From the NCBI GenBank assembly GCA_019188255.1, contig JAETXT010000008.1, forward strand, positions 1,488,001 through 1,552,000: a DNA stretch of 64,000 nt, written 5' to 3'. A program made the position numbers and the translations under genes. Positions within the stretch are counted from its first letter, which is position 1. Every line of letters begins with the position of its first letter. Shown in pieces: positions 54,849 to 64,000 of the stretch. The notes beneath the pieces were generated by a model, which did not search any database, had not been told where the DNA came from, and worked only from the letters and a program-made list of their open reading frames with translations. The DNA comes from Verticillium longisporum (taxonomy: Eukaryota; Ascomycota; Sordariomycetes; Glomerellales; Plectosphaerellaceae).

Positions 54849-55516
54849 TCACAGAGCGACAGAGACCTTGCCAGTGCCGTAGGCAATGTTCTTGACCTCG
54901 TTGTCCTTGAGGGCGTCGACAGCGCCGAGGGTGTGGGGGCACGAGGGCTGATTGCTGACGGCGAGGTCGAGCTTGCAGACCTCATCGTGGCCGATGGTGC
55001 AGACGGCGTTGGCAATGTTGTAGAGGACGTGGTTCTTGCCGGCCCAGGAGTTGGTGTCCGCGAGACAGGCCGCAACATAGTTCATGCTGTTGGCGGCGGT
55101 GAGCGGCAGCTTGCCGTCGTCAAGGAGATCCTTGCACTCGGACATGGAGACGATCTCGTAGTCCATGTCGACGCCGCCGCCCATGTGGGGGGCGTCGGTG
55201 GCGGAGGAGCCAAAGGCGAGGTAGTTCCAGGCATCGTAGGAGATGTCGTGGGCGCCGGCCGAGGAGTCGATGCGCAGCAGGTTGGGGCTGCGGCCGCCGT
55301 GGGAGACCTTGACGCAGAGGTCGTCGCAGCCGGGAGCGCCAGGCCAGTAGGCGACACGGTTGGTGTTGATCTTGCAGCCAAGGACGCCGATGGAAGACGA
55401 GTACTGGTCGTGGGGGTGATGGAGGCAGAGCCCTTGGTGGCACGGCGCGCAGGGATGCTGGCGCCGGAGACAAGAGTGGCCGAGGCGGCGAGAAGGGCAG
55501 TGATGGTGGTGAACAT
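54849..55516 (-). CDS. Conserved fungal secreted protein of unknown function, one-base frame break
   Basis: The minus-strand start at 55516 gives a signal peptide (MFTTITALLAASATLVSG) and a short pro-like segment. After about codon 34 the protein continues in a second frame: SSIGVLGCKINTNRVAYWPG, CDDLCVKVSHGGRSPNLLRI, DISYDAWNYLAFGSSA, ANSMNYVAACLADTNSW and NQPSCPHTLGAVDALK, ending at TGA 54851-54849. The break coincides with a run of five C on the coding strand (G5 at 55412-55416). One added C makes a single 222-residue protein with paired cysteines. I recall the second-frame sequence as a conserved ascomycete extracellular family without known function. An upstream extension of the second frame to 55853 is only leader sequence. 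Confidence 0.72.
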
Positions 55517-58500
55517 GTTGATGGTAGGGAAGGGAAAGAAGCAAGAAGGTCCTCGTTTGGAAAAGTAAGGTGATTTTTGTCGGTGGGACGAGTGTACTGT
55601 ATCTCAACGCTCTGCGATGATGGTATTTGAAGTGGTTGATACCGTGATGGAAAGTCAAAAAGGAATGATGACTTGTCCTGGAGCTGTCGAAGCTGAGGCA
55701 GAGACTGAAGAGAGAAAAGGATTGGAAGTGTTGTGTGTGATGATGAACAGAAAACAAGAGCCTTGAAGTCGAGGATCCCCCTTGGGTTAAATAGAATGAA
55801 CGTGTGCTTGCTTTCCGGCGCGAACAAGGAACAAACCAAGACCACGGCACCAACGACTTTCTTTCAGACTTTTTTTCTTCTCACGTTGCTTTCCCCTCCT
55901 TTCTCCCCTTGACTACCTCCGCATTTGCGAAAAAGGCTGGATCTCGGTAAGAAGGAGAAAGGGATCGATTCCTCAGGAAACAGTTGCCGAGATCCAGTTG
56001 GTGAGGAGAAAGGCTTCTAGGCCCGGGGGCACGAGCCGAAAACTCCACGCAGACCCGTTAGCCACCGTCATGAATCGTCACGCTGGTGCTGTTAGGCGGA
56101 CCCCCTTGGTGGACCGGTAAAGCGGTTCGCCATGTTCTATCGGCCGTTCAGAGGAGAAGCGAAGAATGCCAGAGGGAGGAAGAGGGAGAAGAGAACCTGG
56201 AACGCCCCTGCGCCTCCACCCCTGAAAAATTCCCGCAGGTGCCGCGACTTTGTCGCCGGAAACGGCATCGCGCCAGGCACGCCGTGCGTGACAGCGTGGG
56301 ATGCAGTGCAGCAGCGCAGGAACGTGCCACGGCTTGACGCCACCGGTTCCATCAACAGGCCCACCCTCGACGTGGCGGCACACACTGGACTGAAGACCGA
56401 AAGGGTTGCCGACAAAGGCGGCGTAACGCCGACACGGGCGGCTCGTCTGCATGAGGCCCGTGATTCGCTGCGGAGAAAGCCAAAACAGCCGGCTCCCGGC
56501 GCCGGCCTCTGACCCAGCCTTTGACGTGATGAATGAGGGGGCCAGTAGGTCGAAAGTACCCAGAAGTTCGGAGCTGGAGGAGCGAGGGCCACCTTTCCCA
56601 GTCATCGCGGCGACATGAGTGGTTCTCGAAGCCGATGGTTGGACTTGTCGGTCCGGCCTTGGGGAGTCTGAGTTTTCTCCCAGCAAACAACCGACCACTG
56701 CACCACGGCCCAGATACCGTGACCGGCGACGGAACACCGTCATCGGAGGTGGGGCTTCTTCGACTCTTCTGAGTTGTCGCTTTGCAGTTAGTCTGGCGCT
56801 GCGGCTCACACAGAAATGTTCTGGAACGTGGGAAAACCCGGGTCGACTGACTCTGCCGATGGCTTCTCTGGCAATGAGGATTCCTCGGGGACGCGGGCCT
56901 TCCAGACTTTGCTAGCTGTTCCGATGGAGGGGAAACCAAGGCCTGCGCGAGGCACACACTCCGTGGCGTTCTTTGTGCTTTGTGTGACGAAGTCCAACAA
57001 GAGAGGGGCAATTATTGCGACACGTTTGCGCAATCAAGACGTCGGCCGCGCTCCTTTTGCCCGAGGGAGCGGATCAATCATGAGGTTGGCGTTAAATCGC
57101 TATCCGCTACATGCTCCCGGCCCTGGATACCAGAAAGTTCTGCGCAAACCAGTCAAGAAGAAACCCCGATTTGATGTATTTGCATGTGATCTTGAACTTC
57201 TGAAACCTTAGCCCTTATCAGGCTTTTCAAGACGCGCGAACATAGATCCCTCCATGCACCCCAGAAAAACAGGGCGCCGAGTTGTCCGTGCTATGCGGCT
57301 TGTTAAGATCGCAAAATCTGGGATCGCCTGTTCTTAGACCCACAAGGCTTGACAGCTCGTGAAGCTCCATCTCCTACACGAAGCGGGCGTTTTCCAGGAC
57401 GGCGCAGCTCTGACTATACGCATCCCCTTGCTCCCTTCCCTCTTTCCCCAGATCCTCGATTGAGGAGCGCGTAGAATTGAGCGGATCGAGTTGCCGGGAC
57501 TTTCGTGGCTGAGCGTTCGATTCATTCGTTGCCTCGAGGAAACGATTTCTGCGCATTGTTCGTATACCTCGGAACGAATCATACTATGCCGCTTAACTAG
57601 GCCGAGACCCGTCAGGACCTGACTGCACACTGCTGGGCGGAAGCTATAGAAGAGAACAAGAAAGGAGATCAAGTCTGGGCGTTCTTGACTATGAGACGCG
57701 TGTTACGGCCTTAGATAGCACGAGGCTTGAGGCCGAGTTCACCTGATCACCTCCTAGCATAGCTACTTGTGTTGACGGCAAAAACGCGTTAGCACCAGCC
57801 ACTTGCATCAGTGTCGAGAGTCTATTTGATGGAGTGAGGAGCGCCGGGATGGTAGATGTTGATGTATACGCTTGCTTAGTAGCATTATTGAATATGGCGC
57901 AGTAATACTATAATTCAGGCTAGCCGGATATGCATGGATGATTTGATAGCTTATAGGTTGAGAGGTAGGGCGAGCGGCGAATGTTACATGCCCGTGGAGT
58001 CCAAAGGCCGACCGGAATATAAGCTACTACGTTTAAGCGCGTCCCTAAAGGCGGATCGCTCGGGCCTATTGTGATATGGAGGCTATGGGATGGATTTGTA
58101 TGCTAGTACTCATCTTATGATAGAAACCCAGCGGACCTCCGTCTGTTTCTGCGAAGGGCTACGTGACCTCATGCGGTGGGCCAGAAGGACGAGTCTGAGC
58201 AAGTTCACGCCAGAAATTGGGTTGACTCTGTAGGTGGGCATTCGAGGCCACAAAGCCACTCCGATTCCATAATTATCGGGCTCCATGTCGGTGTTTGGCA
58301 GATCTCTACCCGAGCGAGGCTCAAAATGTTAAGGTTTGACTAGTCCACTCTATAAGTACTAACCCCTCCTCGCCGACCTGTTTACCGGAGTCATTGGGCC
58401 CAGTTGGCAGCTCAATACATTAGTTTTACATTTAGAGCCCACCTAGGCATTACTAAAGCCCGCTGCTTTAAGAATGAGCAGGGTGCTATAGTGGATGAGA

Positions 58501-58640
58501 CCTGGGTGAGTATTATATTAACTTAGGTGAGGTGGGTGAGGTGGTTGAGGGGATGGGTGATGTAGTGGGTAGGCAGTAGGTCAATATAGCTTCGGTCTGC
58601 CCCGCTATGCAAAGAGCCAGTAGAGGCCCCTATCTATACC
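55517..58640. other. 3.1-kb gene-free region before the AT-rich block
   Basis: The left part is the promoter of the secreted protein gene. From 56078 to 57211 overlapping GC-rich frames exist on both strands in several phases with no domain; I call none. From 57700 on AT content rises and frames disappear. A G-rich segment (GGTGAGGTGGGTGAGGTGG) lies near 58528-58546. Confidence 0.5.
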
Positions 58641-58661
58641 TTATATTTAATAAAAAGTAAA

Positions 58662-58686
58662 ATATATATATATATATATATATATA
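58662..58686. repeat. (TA)n tract at left edge of AT block
   Basis: About twelve TA dinucleotides in a row, just inside the border between gene-bearing and AT-rich DNA. Confidence 0.9.
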
Positions 58687-61600
58687 ACGTACTCTACAAG
58701 TAAGTAGCTACCCTAAGTAAGTAGCTACTTTAATATAATTTTATCTATATTAATTATTTATATATATTCTTTAATAACTAAGTATAGAAACCCCTTCTAA
58801 AGAAAGTTAATTAAACCTTACTATCTAAACTATAGAAAACGATAAAAATCTTAGTACTAAGCGTATTATAGTAATCTTCGACGTCCCTTAAACTACTCTA
58901 CGCTATTATAAACGAGGTACTATTTCTTAGCGTAAAAGCCCCCTAAATAATATAAGTTTAACTAAGCTTAATATTAAACTAATATTAGGGGATTGCCTGG
59001 GTTAGTAATTACTATATAGGATTTATAGATATAGTAATCACCGGGGGCTAGGATTCATTGCTCCTAGGAGCACGTAATTTATAGCCTACGTAATCTATAA
59101 ATCAGATAGGTACTAGTGATTCAGATAGGTAGTAGTAAATTAGAGAGATAATATTAATAACTATATTATAAGTCTTATATTACTAACCCTACTTATTTAG
59201 AGCTCTTAGGCATAGTTAAAGTAATAAATCGGGGTTTATATAAATAGTAAAGCCCTCTTAATACTTAAAGAGAATACGATTATTAAATATACTAATTTAG
59301 ATTTATAATATTATCTTCCCTAATTAAATAAAATTAGAAATATAATTAATTAATTTTATAAAAAGTATAATATATAATATATTAAGAGGAATTAAATATT
59401 AAACTTTATTAAATAATAATTAGAATTATAAATAAGTTATTCTATATATTAATTAATACTTTTTTAGCTATTAATTTATTTTATATAATAGGCCCTTATA
59501 AATAATAAGAATAAAAGTAGCTATCCCTTTCCTTAATATTTCGAGCTCGTCTTTAAGCTATTTATCCTTAATATTAATTCCTAATCTAATATTATTAAGT
59601 AATTCTAGAAAATAATAAAGTAAGGAAACTAGAACGCTAATAATATCTCTTTATTTCTCGATATTTATAAGAATTAGAAGCTATTAATATTTAGTAATTT
59701 CCTTAATTAGGTATTCTACTATTAAGTCTTTATCGTTTCCGAGCTAAGTAGGCCCTTTAAGTCGTTCTTTATTAAGATTATTTATTATTATTCAGCTCTA
59801 TTCTTATTAATTATATAAGGTTTTAATAGTATTAATTATAATCCTTATAAAGGATATAAAGAGAATTAATAATCGACTTTCTTAATTTCTAATTAAATTA
59901 ATATTATATATCCCTGTTTCTAATATATCTCCTTTCCTAATTATATTAATTATATTAATTATATTTATAAGGAATATAAATATAGCTTCTAGGATAGCCC
60001 TTCTAATTTTATTTAAATACTTTAAAAGGGGTATATATATCCTAAATCTAAGGTTATCTTCTATAACCTAATAAAAGCCCCTAATTAGAATCCTCTTCTT
60101 TACTAAGACGAATTTAATAACCCTCTCGATCTTATTTATAGTCCTTAGAGCTTAACCTTTTACTATTACCCTATTTCTAAGCTATTAAAGCTTATAAGGA
60201 GATAATAGCCTAATCGAGACCCTATATTAGCGCTTAACTTTAAATCTTATATTTTTACGAATAATTAGCTTATTATAAATAAGATTAGGGAAAATATATT
60301 TAACGATTAGGCTAGGATTTTATAGAGGATAAAGTAAGTATTCTAAGTTCTAAGGAGGATAGTATAATTAGGGTAATAATAAGGTTTATAGGGCGATTAA
60401 TTATAAAATAAATACTTTATATTAATATAATTATATTTATAAATAGTATTTTATATATTAATTAGTATATTTATAATATAATTATTTAATTCTAATTTAA
60501 ATTAGTTATTTAAGTCTTAAATAATATAATTAGGTTAACTTATATATCTATATTATAGTATATCCTTATTATTTATCCTAATTCTATTCATCCTTAATAC
60601 TTAGTTAGGAGTTCTATATCTAAGTAAGTATCTAATTAGGATATATTAAATAAGAAAAAGTAGTAAATTATATTATAATTAAGGGAATAATATAATAAAA
60701 ATTATAAATATAATAGGAATTAAGCTAGGGAATAAGAATATAAAATATTAATATTATATATATATTTAGTATTTTAGGATTACTATATTCTAAGTATACT
60801 ATATTATTTATAAGCTAAAAGAGAGAAGGAAAGAATAGAAAAGATAAAATAAAAGTAGGAAAATTAAGGAAAGAGCTAAAATATCTTAAATATTTAATAA
60901 TATTATAAAGAATATAATTAAATTATTAATAAAAGGGAAAAATATAAATTATATTAAGACTTAATATCTTATCGATATATAGGTTCCCCTAATTATATTA
61001 TATTAATATAATTAATAAATATCCTAAATTATTCTTAATTAATATTATCTATTTCGAAATATATACCTTTATTAAATAGGCCCTAGATTTATATTTCTAA
61101 GTAGGTATATTATTTATATTACTATAATTTAATAATAAATACTTAAATCTATTCTATAATAAGTTCTTAGAGCTATTTAGATCGCTAAAGAAGGTTATCT
61201 AGAGGTATAGAAGAGCCCTCAAGGTTAATCGTTTTATTAATATCTTAGTTTTCGCTAATCGAATTAGAATATATTAAATAAATATTAACTTAATTAAGGG
61301 AATAAAGTCCTTCTAATACTTCATCCTATAATATAATAGCTTTAAGTATTCTTATAAGTTCTTCTTTATAGTCTTTTATAAGTAATTCTTCGCTTTTAAG
61401 TTCCTATTAGCTATTTAAGTCTAGGATAAACTTTTTAAACTATTAATTTATATAAATAACCCCTTAGATAAGTTCCCCTCCTATTATTTCTAGCCTAAAT
61501 AAGAAGTTCCTAGATATAGTTAAAGTAATGCTAAATAGGCCCTATTAATAGGGGTTAAGCTTTATATTTCTTAATATATGTATTATATATTTAATATTAT

Positions 61601-61769
61601 AGATAAGGATTATATCCTTAGTTTAGAGCTTCTAAATATAGAATTAAATAGTATTTTAGCGATTTAACCCCTTAATCATAATATACTATTAATAATTAAA
61701 TATTCGAATTACTTTAATCCTATTAGGTTTAAGCTAGGAAAAGGCCCTTAAGTATATCTAGACCTCCTA

Positions 61770-64000
61770 ATTAAGCGAACGGACTAAGTCCTAAGCTAGT
61801 ATTCGCTATATAAGTAAAGTAGTCTTAATTAATATAATAGCTTTATAATTATATAGAAGGAAAAAGGGGGTATAGCTTATAGAAGCTTTTATAATCGTTC
61901 TATTTATAAATAATATAATTATTAATAAAGAATTAATTCTCTTATCTCTTATTACTATTTAAATAGCTAGGGTATATATAATAAATTAATAACCTTTCTC
62001 GATAAAGCTATTAGCCCTTAGATTATATAACGATATAAGTTTCCGCTTTATTCTATATAGATTATTAAGCTCGATAATTAACCCTTTATTTTCTAGTCCT
62101 TTATCTATAATAAAGGCGTAATATAAACTATATCTATAGATAATATCTTCCTAGATAAATTTTATAATAGCCTTTAATATATTTACTTTGATTAAGCGGG
62201 CCTTAGTATAATTAGTAAATCTATACCTAGCTTCTATTAAATAGTAATTATAAAGGTATTAGATATTAAAATAGATATAAATAAAGGGGAGGGAGTCCAT
62301 AATTAGCTTAGTAAACGTTAGAGGATCGCCTCTCTATAGTCCTCTTATTATTTAATATATAGGATAAGCTTTAACTATTATTTTAACCTATTAATATATA
62401 TTATCCTATTAGAAGCTAAATAAGACCTATTAATAGGTTACTTCGTATTCCTAATACCCTAACTCTTTATATACTATCGTAATTAGAGTAATCTATATAT
62501 TAGAATCGTTAATAATTCTCTATAAGTAAGATTATACTTTATTAGGGCGGGTTTAAAGGAAACTATCTTTAAGGAAAACTTTTACTATTATTCTTCTAAT
62601 TACCTGTCGTTACTTCTTAGTATAATTACTAAGGAACGCTCCTATTATTAGGAAGTTTATTAAATCCCTTAAAGCTTAGCTCTAGGTCTCTTTATCTAAT
62701 AATAATAAGCTTAATAGTTTAATAATTATTATAAAGATATTAATATCGATAACGTTATTAATATCCCCCTCTATGGCTTTATCGTCCTAATTAGGTAGTC
62801 CCGATAGTTTTCTAGAGAGTCTATCTACTATAGAGTTCTTTATCCTTAAAATATACTTAACTTTAAAGTTAAATATATAGACTTAAATAATCTAATAGAC
62901 GACTATTAATCCTAGGAAGTCTATTATAGCCCTATTAAGCTATATTATAAGTATTTAAGTATCTATTTCTAAGATAAAGTAGATACTATATAAGTAATTC
63001 CTTAAATACTTTAAGGCTTTTAGGACTCCTTTAAGCTCTAGCTTCCTAGAGTCGTATTTCTACTTAGCTACGTCCTAATAGCTACTTTCGTACTTTAAGA
63101 CTATTTATCTTCTATTAACCTATTATCTTAAAACGGCTCCCTAGCCTTTAAGGCTTATATCTATATAGAGGTAGATAATCCCCCTTTTAGGGCTATAATT
63201 AATCGAGATTAAGATTAGAGAGCTTATAAATTTAGCTTTAATAATATCTATAGCTTCTTATTACGAATCTATCTAGGAGAACGGAACGTTCTTCTTTAAT
63301 AGATCTATAAGAGGGCTATACTTAATATTAAAGTAATTAATTTAAATTTAATAGAAGGTTATTAACCTTAAGAAGGATCTTAATAAAGAGATATTATTAT
63401 ATTTCGTTTATTCCTAGAGCTTAATAATCTTAGCTAGATTAGGGGAACGATTTATAGTATTATAGATATAGCCGATTATAATAGCTAATTCTTAAGCCTA
63501 TTAGCTCTTTACCTTTAAAATAGTATACTCTAAAAGCTTAATATTAATAAGGACTTTATTAATATTCTAAAAATATTCTATAATAAATTAATATACTTCT
63601 AGGATTAAGTCCTTACTTCTATAATTAATAATTAGACCTTTAATAATAATATTATCTATAAAGGTATAATAATAATAGAGGATAAGATTATAGAGGATTC
63701 TTATAATTATATATATAAATTATACTATTAAGTTAATAGCTCCCTAGGGGAGAGTATATATCCTAAATAGGCTAATAGAGGTTACGAAAGTTATTATATC
63801 CCTATTTATCTTATTAAATAGTATTTAATTATATCTATTAAAGAAATCGAGAAAGGAGATAAGCTTATATATTATAAAGTCTTTTAAGAAATCGTCCCTA
63901 TTTAGGGGTATAAAGGTATCCCTTATTATAACTCTATTAATATATATAGCTAAATTAATAAGCTTTATCTTCCTATCCTTCTTTTAAATTAGAAATTAAG
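61770..64000 (-). mobile_element. Ty3/gypsy LTR retrotransposon pol region, RIP-inactivated, running off the window
   Basis: Read on the minus strand from 64000 downwards, one frame carries recognisable pol domains in order. Reverse transcriptase is at about 63995-63635: KKDRKIKLINLAIYINRV, FLDFFNRYN, RDIITFVTSISLFRIYTLP and TFIDNIIIKG, where the catalytic DD reads DN. The connection and RNase H domain is around 63420-63128 (PLIDLLKKNVPF; IYLYIDISLKG-stop-GAVL). Integrase has an H2C2-like region near 62480-62340 (VYKELGY..EYEVTY) and its core start near 62145-62117 (LSIDIVYI). A late block TSLGLSPFA lies near 61800. Stops fall where Gln or Trp is expected (CAG/CAA to TAG/TAA, TGG to TAG), the pattern of RIP. 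Gag, protease and the 5' LTR would lie beyond the right edge. The element is dead. Confidence 0.85.

Larger units (their letters stand above)
58641..64000. repeat. AT-rich RIP-mutated repeat block
   Basis: From about 58640 to the window edge base composition switches abruptly to very AT-rich DNA. It is dominated by TA, TTA and TAA, with almost no CpG or CpA-rich coding left. This is typical of repeat-induced point mutation in Pezizomycotina, which converts C to T (mainly at CpA) on both strands of duplicated DNA. The right part is the Ty3/gypsy element described separately. The part 58687-61770 is too degraded to classify. A less altered stretch at 58981-59140 may be LTR-derived and has two similar 17-nt motifs around TCAGATAGGTA. 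Confidence 0.88.

Noticed and set aside
55517..55853. N-terminal extension of the secreted protein's second frame
   Set aside because: It reads through a CT-rich leader; the true start is the signal peptide at 55516 in the other frame.
56078..57211. Several overlapping open frames on both strands
   Set aside because: They contradict one another, have no domain, signal peptide or splice signals, and are explained by high GC content.
1..64000. CRISPR arrays, bacterial operons, rRNA genes
   Set aside because: None seen; tandem repeats here are contiguous without spacers and genes have spliceosomal introns, as expected for a fungus.

Overview
The window is nuclear DNA of a filamentous ascomycete (Pezizomycotina; gene style and content suggest a Sordariomycete, perhaps Hypocreales). 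The evidence is short GT-AG introns of 48-88 nt with CTGAC/CTAAC branch sites, pyrimidine-rich leaders, fungal-only families (GH75 chitosanase, fungal CorA-like proteins, DUF1399 proteins), and a retrotransposon at the right edge ruined by C-to-T/G-to-A changes of the RIP type. Introns and splice phases were assigned by hand and checked by frame, so exon ends are predictions.

Region 1 (1-12 kb): a secreted-type RidA protein, a 254-bp MITE-like element with perfect 32-bp inverted ends, a GT31 glycosyltransferase, a four-helix MARVEL-like membrane protein with a proline-rich tail (one-base frame break), and an MFS transporter of the allantoate/anion:cation symporter type on the minus strand. 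Region 2 (13.7-26.5 kb): a large CorA-like protein with eight exons including a 9-nt exon, the convergent tyrosine-catabolic pair fumarylacetoacetase and maleylacetoacetate isomerase, a tRNA-Ser(GCU), a mitochondrial coiled-coil membrane protein, an F-box-like protein and a short hypothetical protein.

Region 3 (26.5-38.4 kb): a hexose-transporter-like gene with a premature in-frame TAG, a DUF1399/GRDP-like protein with two WHxxxLxP motifs, and a second ACS-type MFS transporter. Region 4 (38.5-46.8 kb): a 1300-residue Pro/Gln-rich protein with five CxxC modules, then a ferric/cupric reductase and a Ctr copper transporter in divergent orientation. The last two form a likely metal-uptake pair: the reductase makes the reduced ion at the cell surface and the Ctr channel imports Cu(I).

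Region 5 (46.8-58.6 kb): sparse and enriched in secreted proteins: a repeat protein, the remains of a cysteine-rich protein with two TAG stops, a GH75 chitosanase with a GPI-type tail, and a conserved secreted protein. Two of these, like the MARVEL-like gene, become continuous if one C is added to a C homopolymer, which may be an assembly artefact.

Region 6 (about 58.64-64 kb): an abrupt AT-rich block. Its right part is a Ty3/gypsy pol gene on the minus strand, whose reading frame stays aligned from reverse transcriptase into integrase and is broken mainly by RIP-type stop codons. The element runs off the window.
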